From contig NC_083518.1 in assembly GCF_032362555.1 (NCBI RefSeq), forward strand, positions 10,862,501 through 10,926,500: a stretch of DNA of 64,000 nucleotides, read 5' to 3'. This DNA comes from Amyelois transitella (Eukaryota > Arthropoda > Insecta > Lepidoptera > Pyralidae). Position numbers and translations under genes: made by a program. Shown here piece by piece: positions 12,501-24,500 of this stretch; position 1 is the stretch's first letter; the number at the start of each line of letters is the position of its first letter. A model generated the notes under the pieces. That model searched no databases. It was not told where the DNA came from and was given only the letters and a program-made list of their open reading frames with translations.

Positions 12501-13819
12501 ATGATTAAAAAAGAAACTGAAACACATGAAGATTAGTTGAATGGCTTTGTAATACAGCGTACCAGCGCTATTGGCTACAAAGCTCACACCCTTTAATTAA
12601 ACAATAAACTCTGAATTAGTGAGGCGGCTTCACGCGCCCACACTAGCCCACTGACGGACTAAACTAACCGTGTATAAATAAAATACTAAATAACAATATG
12701 TTCTAAAAATTACCGCAACAAAAATAATAAAATAAAAAATCTACACTTGATTTGGCTACGATAAAAGTTCTCTAATGTTGTATAACTACGATATATGTAA
12801 ATGTATACTTTAAGAAGAGTTTATATAATATATTAACGAGTTACGATAGACAGCGCTCGGGGCCGTCGGCCGCTCGGGTCAAGTCCGCAAGCTTACAATT
12901 TAGCGAATATGACCATTCACAAAAAATATTATGAATACCTTGTGTGTTTCATTGCGGTAAATTGTTTTATTAATTAAGCACTGGGCCGAGACAAAATTGA
13001 TTGATTGCAGATGATGCACATCATTCATTGCAGAAGTTTGTTTAACAAAAACCAGTTTGAGACTATTCCTCCTCTTCGAAGTCTGGTAGTAATGCGCGAC
13101 TTTACAGTTCGCGTCTCGTTTCGACATCACACGTTATGGCACTAAATTACTGAGATTACGTCGAACAGACTTTCCGACCGGCGTTCTGTCGAGACGTATT
13201 AACCTTAAAATAAATGAGCTCATGTTAATGCAAGCAGATAAAATTATACGTGACTCGAATAGCTCGTGACTCGAGTCAACAATGCGCAATGCAAAACTGT
13301 TTGTCTGTCTGTGTTGTTGGCACTTTACAAGGCACGACGCGAAACAAACGTACACGCGGTTATATTTTACGAGAACATTGTAAATTTCGTAAAATTGTTT
13401 GAGGTGTAACAATGTTAACAGTTCTGTAACGAGCATGTTCAATATTATGGAACAAATAACTATTTTGTAAGAAACGTGTTAACTAAGTACTTACGCGCAT
13501 ACATCGCGCCTTTACAAAGCTATACATTGTCTTTTTTTACGTTGACCTCCAAAAATTATCATTTACGTAGTTATAAAACACTAACTTTTGAGTTAATTTA
13601 TGTAAATTTAAGATAATATAATATAACGTTTCTTGGAAATGAAGGTCGTTATAATATTGAAGATGCTCTATTAACAGACTGTTAATTTCCCTACACGCCA
13701 CCCGCGTCCAACCAAAAACCAATCTCAAAAACCGAGCGACCAACGGACGACCGACGCGCAATTTGAATAGTGTTCTAGCTAGAGCGAGACAGGAGACGGC
13801 GGGGGACAGAGACGGCGCT
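9520..13819. other. Intergenic DNA and 3' flank of calcineurin B
   Basis: I find no supported gene. The part next to 13820 should include the calcineurin B 3'UTR (minus strand), whose end I cannot fix because several AATAAA sites are possible. 11100-12360 is richer in GC than its surroundings and carries a perfect CRE palindrome, TGACGTCA, at 12291-12298. Short frames such as 11767-12003 lack recognisable motifs. Confidence 0.5.
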
Positions 13820-16800
13820 CTACACGTCCACCACCATCTTCTTGTGGATGTCAGTGTTGCCAACCACATTGCAAAACTCCTCGAACGAGATCTTGCCGTC
13901 CTCGTCTTTGTCCGCGAACAAGATCGTTTTGTCCACGATCTGCTGAAGCTGTGTGTCTTTTAGATTGTTACCCACCATCATTTTAAGAACCTGAAAGTGA
14001 AACGTATAATAAAATTAATATATGAAGTAGCTATAATCATCGCTAAGAAGCCATTGTTAGACAAATGCCTGCCTGTGCGCCTCGTCCAATAAGATTATCG
14101 GACTACCGGCGATTCTTTCGCTTACATTTCCAAATGATACATTAGATTTTCACAAAATTTTACCAAAGTACTTTAGGTTTTTCTGTCCAGGCATTATCCC
14201 GGTTACATCTTCACTCTCAAAAACTTTCGCATTCATAACAATTATTATTATTGGTAAAAAAATAACAGGAAAGTTAAAAAAAGCCTGACCTGGAAGAGCT
14301 CGCCGTTGGAAATGTAGCCGTCATTGTCCATGTCGTAGATGCGGAACGCGAACCGCAGCTTGGACAGCTTGTCTCCCTTCACGCTGAACTGCGACACGCC
14401 CTGAATGAACTCTTTGAAGTCCACCTGGAACCACGCAACAGGGATGCTCAATGGGATGTCTTACTTACTGTAAGAGGCACTAAAATTACAAATAAATAAA
14501 CCCAAACAATTTTCTAGAATTCTGATGGGGCGTCCCGGTTGGATCGACCGATAAAGGTTAAATTTGAATGCGTGTCACCTCAATCTGCGTGATGGCAAGC
14601 AAGATGTCGAAAGTGAAATTACATAGGTACATACATAAAATCACGCCATTTTCCGTAAAGTAAGCGGAGACATCTCTACACTTGCCACGATCTCTGCATA
14701 GTTCTTTCGCTTCATCCACATTCATAACTCTCTTCATTCAAACTCAGCGGTTTCGGGTACAATATTTGTATTGGTTTTGTGCTTAACTGGATTTACCATA
14801 ATAACAACATAACATCTAAAAATAAATCTGTTTCTGTGTAAATAAATTATAGATCGAGATACAAATCTGACTATAAGCCAGTTCAGATTAATAGTTCGGT
14901 GTTGAATTGGACAAGTGACAATAACGGTTTAATGTTATTTACACACAATCAACTGATACCTGTGCCAGATAACGGAGTAATATAGTTGATGGTTATAAAC
15001 AAACGGTGGGATCTGCTCTGCGGTCATGCAGCGGTCTGCCCATTAGAAACATTGACCGTTCACACAATAAACTGAAACTCTGAGACAGGGAGCTACGTAG
15101 TTTTGCGATTTCGGCATCATATTCTCGGCGAGTTAATACAACTTTTACAGCTTTTTTGTTATATTTTGTATAAGGACGACCAAGCTACATACAGTTACTG
15201 CTGTGAGCATTGCCTTAATGCATTTATAATTTGTTTTCAAACAATTGTCTTCTGTAAATTGGAATACTCGTTAGTAAAACTAAACGGAACCGGACCACTG
15301 ACAAAAAAACAAGCACTTGAAGATACCTGCTATCGCTTTGAGACGTATACTCTTTTCAAATAAAGAACACTTATGATATCTAATGAATAACAAATGAATA
15401 TCTTTATTTGAACTATTTTTTTTTATATCCAGAATTCTATAGAAATTGAGTTAATTGCATTTCCTGTTGGATAAACTAACAAGCGAATGACTAATCACAA
15501 AAAGCCCGCTCGCGTTATCAAGTTTTGGCCTTCGTTTGCGTAACCGATTGGCCTATCTTTAGGGAAAATGCTAACAATAACGCACGTAAAAAATTGCATC
15601 GAGAAATTGGGAATAAATTATGTCTGTTTTACGACTCATAGAAGAATGAAATGAAAATGCAGACTCTGTACCACTGCATGTTTGCATCTAAGAGAAGGCT
15701 TGAAGCTATCTCGGTCTACTACTCTGTCAAGAAAGTAGCGGGAAAAGATCAATAATACACAAACTGTTTGTTATTCATCCAAATTTATTTTATCACCTTC
15801 AAAATATGCTCCTTTAGAAACGATACACTTACGCCAACGAATAATCCAATCATCAAAACATTTTTTAAACGCTGTTTCCGGAATTGAGGTCAGTTCTCGC
15901 CGCGAATTCTCTTTTATGTCTTCTACCGATTGAAAACGGGTGCCACGAAGTGGTAATTTGAGTTTAGGAAAAAGAAAAAAGTCGGCTGGAGCCATATCTG
16001 GTGAATATGGTGGTTGCTCGATGGTATTTGTTGAGTGTTTGGTTAAAAATTCGTTCACAATGATGGCCTTGTGCGAAGGTGCATTATCATGGTGCAAAAT
16101 CCAAGAATTTTCTTTCCACAAATCTGGCCTTTTTCGTCGGATTTGCTCTCTTAAACGCCGCATAACACTCAAATAATATTCCTTATTTACCGTTTGACCT
16201 TCCGGCAAGAATTCCGAGTGCACAACACCGCGATAGTCAAAGAAAACAGTTAACATGACTTTGACTTTTGAACGACTTTGGCGTGGTTTTTTCGGTTTCG
16301 GTTCAGTTGGAAGGCGCCACTCCGAAGCTTGTTGACTAGTTTGCATGTCAAACTCGTAAACCCACGTCTCGTCACCAGTAACAATGCGTTTCATGAATGT
16401 TGGGTCGGAATTGAATCGTTCTAGCATGTCCTCAGCGACTCTCATGCGATTGAGTTTTTGAAAAAAATTCAGGTCTTTTGGGACTAGCCGAGCGGCAACA
16501 TGTTTCATACCCAAATTATTAGTTAAAATGGTACGGATCGACTCGTGAGATACAGAAAGTTCGGTGGCTATCTCTCTCAAAGTTGAATGAGGATTTTCAG
16601 TCACTATTTCCTTCACTTTTGCGATGTTAACTTCAGTTGCAGACTTTGATGGCCTACCAGAGCGAGGCAAATCTTCCATCACATCTCGACCGCTTTTGAA
16701 CGCTTTGTACCACTCATAAGCACGAGTTTTTGATAAAGTCGATTCACCGTAAGCCTTCTGTAACATTTTCAGTGACTCCGAACACGATATTCCATTGGCA

Positions 16801-19800
16801 ATGCAAAATTTAAGACAAACTCTTTGTTCGATGTTTTTATCCATTATGAAATTAGCAATACACACTAGATATGATATAACTAAAAATAGCACTGTATTTA
16901 ATGTAAACAACAGATGCAACTCAAACTCCGCGCCAAAATGGAAAACAGTTGTGCCAATCTAACAAACAACAAAAAAAACAAAAATTTGAATTTGGAACCA
17001 TAAATAAATAATCCATTCCCGATACTTTTCTGACTGAATGTATAAAATATGTTGTAATAAACAGAAACAAAATTATCAGGAAATGGCCCAATATTAACGT
17101 CAATTTGCTCGCTTCTGAGACTTTGAGCTGATATTAACTTGATCTATTTTTACTTACATAACTTTAAATATTGTAAAATAACTGACCTCTCCATTACCAT
17201 CTGCGTCAAATATATCGATGACGCGCTGCACCAGCGGATTCTGCTGTAGCTCCGGGAGCGACATGAACTCGTCGATGGAGAGGGCGCCAGAGTTGTCCAG
17301 GTCGAGCTTGCGGAACCGTTTGCCCAGTCGGCGGATCTCGTCCGCGTCGACTGCACATAAGTCTCGTCAGACTAGGTCCTAGCTACCACTACTCAGCCAC
17401 TACTGCTATAGGCTTAGAGGCTTCACCGGTAAGTTCGGAATAAGATTAGGTAGTAAAAATCCTTCTAGGTCCCGCTTGTGAAGTTAGTCAGTATTGCGAA
17501 AGTGCAGCAGAAGAGCTAAGCCGGAAATTCCGGGGTAATGTCTGCGTGTAAGGAAGTTGCATCCAAGGTGCACTGGCACGCTGATATTTTAGATGAAATA
17601 AAGATCTTCTATTCTTCTCAATATCAACCGATATTTGTTGATATTTTGATGATTTTATCATTATCATCCACATCATAAACGAGACCGAATGTCTAGATAT
17701 TTTTATCATAAATTTGATTACATATTTGATTACGGGATGTCAATGTCTTTACGGAATTCAATAATTATTTATCAGACACCTTGAATCATAAGACTAACTT
17801 TGACCACAATTCTCCGGTAAAGCCTCTTTGAACCTGTGACTACGTTACGTTACGACGACCGACTATGCACTCCATGGACTATTGTTATATAAACACTCGA
17901 TGCCGGAAATTAAAAAAAAAACATGGGTTGATTAAATATTTAGAGCATAATCTGTTAAATCGTTAAACCTTATAATGTAATAAAGCTTGCTTATAGTTGC
18001 AAGGGTCTACTATATATATTAGCATAAGTGTTTAACATAATTATAGTCCATATAGTAGTCGTGGTCGCTAGCGGTTCTCTCGTGGTTGCAATCCATCGCC
18101 CACTCCACTAAGTGAGGCATTCTCGTTTCATTGAAATATCGCCTAACACGCAGCTGCGCACACACACGGCCCAACAGAAAATACTTGTACAAAGATAATA
18201 ACACAACATGCACGTCGAATACTTTTTAATGAAACAAGCAAAAATAATTAAATTTAGAATACACTTTGTAAAATATAAGGTTGTCTGTGTGAGCGACTGC
18301 GAACACTAGAAGCTTGTGAGACGCACGACAATGTATTCTAATCTTGATATTGATATTAAAATCCCAAAACGGAGATCGATATTATTCATTGAACATTATA
18401 ACACTATTCCAATAATCAAATTTAAACTCCCCGGTACAAAGTAAATGTAGAACACCTAATAGTAAAAAAGGACAGGCTACAACATTTATCAAGAATTTCG
18501 AGTGAAATATCTATCAAAGACATAAATTATGTTAACGAAAATGGAACATGTATGTTAAAGAGAAAGCCATATCATTATATATAAAGCCCATCATGTCATC
18601 TAAATACCTACATAGAGTTGATACCATTTATAGGACAGTCCCGAAACATTTACTAACGTCTAGAAATTTAATGTACAACACCAATTACTCGAAAAACTAT
18701 AACGTTTTCCCTAACGTTCTAGTCTAGAATAACACAAAAAGCAAGTATACAGTATTAGTGCACAAAGCCACGTCCAGGGCACTTTGTAAATGGGCGGTCG
18801 GTTACGAGACAGCCCCGGAATTAACTTCCTCCAATGTGCAATATCTAGTATTCTGCTTTTGGCCTAGGAAGAATTGACGGACAATGACCTGATGAAGACA
18901 CTTCCTTGTGCTGTGCCCATAAAAATTTAAAATCATATGTAAAACAACAGCTGGATTTCGGGTCGTTGTTCGTTTTTCCACAAGTCCTAGAGACATATTC
19001 TAGCTGGAATTTATTTGATGTTACGTTTGTGTTGAACAAATAAAAACAAACTTGTTAATTCCATAAGTTTTGGTCATACAAGTTTTACGAAGTCGCAGGC
19101 TACTCATATAAAAAAGTGGTACAGTACAATACATAGTTGCCTATCACAGGTTTAAAAGGTTGGAATGAGTAATTTGTAACTTGTGCAACCTTAATTTTAA
19201 CATTCCAAAAGATGTATGGTTCACTAAAAATTACAAAAACATTTTCTTGTAAACATTTACAAGGTTGCGATGCTTAGAAGTTGCATTTGCATATAGTCAA
19301 ATATTTGAATTGCGTACTCTATTGCCGAATAAACGTGCGCCTTACCCAGTGACCATACCATATTAAACTATGTCCTAATTAATCTGGAAATGTCCTCTAC
19401 AAACGTAACACCGCGTCGTCATCTCGCGCAGGCCCGCGCCCGCGCACCAAGCAACGAGAAAGGTCAGCATCACAAACCATTGTTCCAAAAATAACTGCGC
19501 GCTATCACCGCTGATAAAAACGCGGAGGTGGCGCCCAATAACATAATGCAGAGAACAAACTTGAACCAATGTCATGTAAAAAAGGCATTGAAATTGACCT
19601 TCGAACACAGCCTGCCAAAAGCACTCAATTTATAAATAATGGTTATTCCTATTCAAATTCCATTTGCATGGAACCAACAAAGTGTAAATGGTGGCATTAA
19701 TAGAAAATTAAACTGAATTTGAATTATATTTTGGAGTTCATCCTCTGCATTTAATCTACTTTGTACTATATCAGTGCCTCATCGATTATCTCCAGCTTTG

Positions 19801-21026
19801 AGTACTGGAGTGATCCAAAATTAGCGCTGACCTTTCCACTTTGCAAACACTCTTCACACCCCAGTGGCGGCAGTATTACAGCATTCTATTTATTGAACAT
19901 TCATAGCATCTCTAATGACATCATATTCACTAAGGCAGAAATGTGACACGGGATGCACTAACCAAACAAAATATGGATTCTGTTATGCATAATTGCATAT
20001 GTTCATCCAGAACAATTTTTGTGAATGCACCATTTGTGATGGAGGAATTATGTAGATTGATGCTACATTCTTATTGGACCAAAGAAATATGTGACATACA
20101 CAAATAGAAGATTAGTGTAAGAAGCTAATATATAGTGTACATATATAGTAAGAAGGTATGGTAGGCCATTGATATAAAATATCTGGGTAAGTTAACCAAA
20201 CTGTGTGCAATCATATATCTGGGTGAAGATATGAATTTTTTTCTTCTTTCCCAAGAAGCATAGTAACAGAGAGGAGTTTTAAAAATTGTTCTGGAGTGGA
20301 CAGTGTACGTGCTATGGCTAACATGGAGATGAACACCCGAGCGCGTGGCACTACGACACTCACAGTTCTCCACCTTAAAATCAATGCAGTTAACACGCGC
20401 TGAAAACAAACCTTTGGTTACGCTTGGTTAGCACCCCTACACATGTTTCTCTACGGTATACCTATACGCTCACTGCAGCTTCCGCTTCACGCTCATGACA
20501 AAGGGAACTGAAGAGGCAGATAGGCATACGCAAGGTAAACACAGTACACAGAGAATGGGAAGCGACTGTCGGCCTCGGTACGTTAACTTAGGACATTAAA
20601 TATACACTTTGCTCTTATTTTGCCTGATCCCAAACAAGCTAAATAATGCTTATATAAGTAATGATACTTCAAGGCAAGTAGATACTAAGCAATTAGATTT
20701 CTTTATGATTAGGATTAGTAAAGAAGAAAGAATAGAATTGTATTGCGATAAATAAAGTCAATTTGTTCATACTCACAATTTGAACACAGTTCCATAGGGA
20801 TTGAGTTTTCGTTACCCTGAAAGTAAAACAAGACATAATATTCATCTTTGCTGTAAAAAGATAACATCAAAGTGTACCAAAGCTAAGCGTATAATAAAGA
20901 AATGTAATGTCATCGAGTAGTATTTATTTTCGCCCGGGAAATAGTTATAGTTGCGAGCTAGATCGTTGCAGAGTAAAACAACAGCTTACGCTAGCTTGGT
21001 GGTAAAAAGAACAAGACGCTTACCAT
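13820..21026 (-). CDS. CanB: Calcineurin B, regulatory subunit of the Ca2+/calmodulin phosphatase
   Basis: Ca2+-binding partner of the calcineurin catalytic subunit. Coding exons in transcript order are 21026-21024, 20816-20777, 17350-17187, 14424-14290 and 13990-13820. They join in phase to 170 aa, the exact family length. Four EF-hand loops are seen at residues 31-42 ([12 protein letters not shown]), 63-74 ([12 protein letters not shown]), 100-111 ([12 protein letters not shown]) and 141-152 ([12 protein letters not shown]). Gly2 follows the initiator Met (MGNENS...), the usual N-myristoylation site. The C-terminus is the conserved 'IHKKMVVDV'. The first coding exon supplies only the ATG (CAAAATG|GTAAGC), so the whole N-terminal arm comes from the 40-nt second exon. 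A mariner element occupies the intron between 14424 and 17187. The gene is divergent from eEF1G. It could be either paralogue where a species has two; the subunit identity itself is firm. Confidence 0.95.
14620..14765 (-). repeat. LINE 3'-end fragment
   Basis: It lies in a calcineurin B intron. On the minus strand it has 'cgctgagtttgaatgaag...atgaagcgaaagaa', an 'atgcagagatcgtgg' block, 'ggcgtgattttatgta' and a tgta tail. The same order is found at the end of the LINE fragment at 53560-54020. Confidence 0.6.
15720..17038 (-). mobile_element. mariner transposon, apparently complete
   Basis: About 1.3 kb lies within the third coding intron of calcineurin B, in the same orientation as the gene. 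The ends are imperfect terminal inverted repeats: 'gtcaagaaagtagcggg' near 15725 matches 'gtcagaaaagtatcggg' on the minus strand near 17035. The outer few bases and the TA duplication are blurred, so the borders are good to a few bases. A full transposase frame lies inside. Length, termini and a single intronless gene fit the Tc1/mariner superfamily. Confidence 0.85.
15771..16844 (-). CDS. mariner transposase (DD34D)
   Basis: 357 aa, typical of mariner (about 345-355). I start at the ATG at 16844 ([10 protein letters not shown]...); the frame is open further upstream but without an ATG. An N-terminal paired-type HTH region ('[20 protein letters not shown]') is followed by a second HTH ('[21 protein letters not shown]'). 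The catalytic triad is visible: D of '[11 protein letters not shown]', D of 'LHHDNAPSH', and the last D of '[11 protein letters not shown]', with 34 residues between the second and third. The terminal '[20 protein letters not shown]' is also typical. No stop or frameshift is seen, so it may encode an active enzyme or be a recent copy. Activity cannot be judged from sequence alone. Confidence 0.93.
   Translation of the reverse strand: MDKNIEQRVCLKFCIANGISCSESLKMLQKAYGESTLSKTRAYEWYKAFKSGRDVMEDLPRSGRPSKSATEVNIAKVKEIVTENPHSTLREIATELSVSHESIRTILTNNLGMKHVAARLVPKDLNFFQKLNRMRVAEDMLERFNSDPTFMKRIVTGDETWVYEFDMQTSQQASEWRLPTEPKPKKPRQSRSKVKVMLTVFFDYRGVVHSEFLPEGQTVNKEYYLSVMRRLREQIRRKRPDLWKENSWILHHDNAPSHKAIIVNEFLTKHSTNTIEQPPYSPDMAPADFFLFPKLKLPLRGTRFQSVEDIKENSRRELTSIPETAFKKCFDDWIIRWRKCIVSKGAYFEGDKINLDE
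17351..20776 (-). other. Long calcineurin B intron
   Basis: About 3.4 kb of mostly AT-rich sequence with no recognised repeat and no further coding exon. The 40-nt exon 2 at its upstream end joins directly in phase to the exon at 17350. Confidence 0.6.
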
Positions 21027-21549
21027 TTTGTCTATTAATTTATTTACGGTTTATAAATAAAAATCCGAAGAAATCGCTGAGAATACTTTTAGAAATCAAT
21101 CGCAATGAAATCACACAGCAGTCACCATTTCTACCATCGATCTAAATAAAGGCACAATCAGACAAGACAACAAGCAAGATCCATCCACAGACTAAAAAAA
21201 TTGCCATTTTTAAGCGCGCTATACATTATACTACATCAAGGAATTTATTCTATATTCATAGTTGTGCCATATTTCTCAAAGTTGTTTTAATAATGATATG
21301 GATTTTCATGTCAATTTCATAGAAAACTTATTGCTTTTATATTGCTCAAAGTATATTAATTCTATTAAAAATCTAGTTTTTTTGGTTCAAAGTTTGGGAG
21401 TCGTTGGTCGGCTTTTCAACTGTGTTCTTTTGCTTGAAATGTTATGTCAAAGTTTGACAGAAAATATATATTTGGCCGTTTTGACATTTACATCCCCCCG
21501 TCCCCCGTCCCCCTAACCTCTTTTCTTTCTTCCGAAAAATTTGTGAACC
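21027..21549. promoter_or_regulatory. Divergent promoter of calcineurin B and eEF1G
   Basis: 523 bp separate the two start codons, which face away from each other. A pyrimidine run at about 21517-21533 ('acctcttttctttcttcc') just before the eEF1G ATG resembles the TCT/5'TOP initiator of insect translation genes. Transcription starts are inferred; no TATA box is obvious near it. Confidence 0.5.
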
Positions 21550-24500
21550 ATGGCTGCCGGGGTAGGTCATAAAAAGTTTAAAATATCATAGCAATCACAG
21601 TGCATTTAATGAAAGCATTTTAAAAGAGAACTAAGTTAATGATGTACTCCTTAAATTCGTGTTTATTTTTCGTAGGTTCTATATACATATCCGGAGAATT
21701 TCCGTGCCTACAAGGCGCTGATCGCCGCACAGTATTCTGGGGCCGATGTCAAAGTATCTCCAAATTTTGTGTTCGGGGAAACTAATAAATCAGAAGATTT
21801 TCTGAAGAAGTTCCCTGCTGGAAAAGTGAGTGTCTATAAAGTGATCCAATAAGATTAAAAGTGCAATAGTGTCTATCATATGTTAAGTGACGTGTGAATA
21901 TTTGCCGTTTTTAGGTGCCAGCATTTGAGAGTGCCGATGGAAAGGTATTGCTGACCGAAAGCAATGCCATCGCTTACTATGGTGAGTGTGGCTTTTGTAG
22001 TTTCCCCAAACTGATAAGCCTTTGATACCGACACCGGCTTTTTGAGGTTGGAAGTAGGAATCAAAATTCTTTCTCATACCTGGTGGTTCAAGATTGATCT
22101 TATACGATTTATATACATGGTTTGGTCATATAGAGATAATTAATGAAAGAAAGTTGATTCGGCAAATATACAACGATTTATCTTGAAATTTAACGATTAA
22201 TAAATATAAATATATACGAGAAAAATTACACTGATTGATTTAGCCTCGAAGTAAGTTCGAAACTTGTGTTACGAGATACTAACTCAACGATACTATATTT
22301 TATAATAAATACTTATACTTATATAGATAAACATCCAAGACCCAGGCCAATCAGAAAAAGTTCTTTTCTCATGCCCTGGCCGGGATTCGAACCCGGGACC
22401 TACCTAGGGTATACCTACACATTTAGAATTCTAAATGTGTAGGTTTTCTCTCACTGTAAGATCAATCAGGTACAAAGTATTTAAGAATCATTACACCATT
22501 AATAGTAATTAAATGATAAATTGAAATATATTAACAAATGATATGTTTGAAGTTGCTAATGCGGCGCTGCGAGGCAATGACCTGAAGACACAGGCTCAGA
22601 TCTGGCAATGGGCGTCCTGGGCCGACAGCGAGCTGCTGCCCGCCTCGTGCGCCTGGGTGTTCCCCTACCTCGGCATCATGCAGTTTAACAAACAGGTCTG
22701 CTATCCTTTCATTTGTATAATAATACTTATCCTCTCAACAGTTCGAGTGAACTGTACTCAGTTGGACTGTTACCCACATGAGAAGATTGATTTAAAATAA
22801 TATTGACCAAATTTCCACCCAATGTCTTTAATTGAATCATATTATCAATATCAGAACTTTAAAAACGAAATAACCCAGACCAAATACTGTACTGTAGATC
22901 AAATACACTGCTGCATGATTGAGTAGTAAAGCAATATACTGACTGACAGAACTATGCGAAAATGTTCTTATGATATTTTAATTTACTTTATTTACAATTA
23001 TGAACAAAGTTGTTAAATATTCCCTTAAAAATATCATGAAAAATAAGTACGCAAAATTTAATCAAAACCTGATTTAACTGTGGTTTTACCTGCCAAAAGC
23101 TTAGAAACATACTGTTGCAATAGCAATATTAGTTTGGATGGTGCATTCCTTTCTTCTTATGCAACAACTTAACAAACATCCGTTTTTATTTCAGAACGTA
23201 GAGCGGGCGAAGAACGACTTGCTCGCCGCGCTGCGCGTGCTAGACGCGCACCTGCTCACGCGCACGTTCCTGGTCACGGAGCGCGTCACGCTGGCCGACA
23301 TCATCGTCTTCTCCACGCTCATACACGCTTTCCAGGTAGATATTGTCATTTAGTCTCTTAGTGGTACATAAATATTTAAATTGATTGATGATTTCCAGTT
23401 GATTGTCATATTTATATGATGAAATATAAGCTCAACAAAGTATAATAATGATCAATATCTGTCTGTGATCTTTGGATTGTAACAAAAGTTCTTTAATCGT
23501 GATAGCTCCTGAAGTCTACCGATTGAACTCTGTCTTCAAAATTATAGTCAAAAGAATAGATTCATAGATCGAATACCCTCTATTGTACATTAATTACAAC
23601 AAAAATAAGTTATCTTAAAGTAGTGGTTAGTGAAGAGTAGTGTGGCGAGACAATACATTGTGAGCCCGCAGCACGTGCTGGAGCCGGGCGCGCGCGCGGC
23701 GCTGGGCAACGTGTCGCGCTGGTTCGGCACGCTGGCGGGGCAGCCGCAGGCGCGCGCCGTGCTGGGCGCGCTGGCGCTGGCGGCCGGCCCGCCCACCTAC
23801 GACCCCAAGAAGTTCCAGGACTTGCAGAAGAAGGTGTGTACGCTTTTCATTTAGGAACCTTCTTGCCTTCACAGGAATTTATTTTTACCCTTTTTCCCTG
23901 CAATCTGTCTGTGTTTTGTACATTAGCACTAGGTTTATTGTAATAAAACAGTTTCTGCCACTTCAATAAATCGATATTGTCGTGTCATAAATAAATATAA
24001 GAAGAATATCATGTGCTCAAGTGAACTTGAATTTCTCATCTTTGGTTGTTGCTATCAAAATTAATCATACTCATTGTTAAAATTTCCATTATATTAGACT
24101 GTTGTCACTGCCCAGCTGGGTACATGTTCAAACTACAAATATTGTAACATCTTTATGCTAACATGTAAGAGACGAAATAAATACAGTGAAACCTGGTTAA
24201 GTGGGACCTGGATAAGTGAGAAACCTCTATTATTAAGAGTTGCAATGAGGTCCCGGTTCTTTTTCATTAAATTACCTCTGTTAATGGGACTTTTTGAAAC
24301 TGGTTAAATGAGATTTGGATTCTAAGACTTTTTCGATGTTTACCTCTATAATTGAGATTGTGTAGCTCAATTATCTGTATAAGTGAGACAAATTAATCAG
24401 GTCTGAACACGTTTTGACATGTTTGTTTACAAACATTTCGCATCGTCTTCCGCGCATGCTTTGTTTATCAGTACTATCTCAGGTTTTGATCTTAAAACAA

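Noticed and set aside
23590-23872. Antisense frames over eEF1G exon 6
   Set aside because: They result from the very GC-rich exon; the sense frame continues the GST C-domain.
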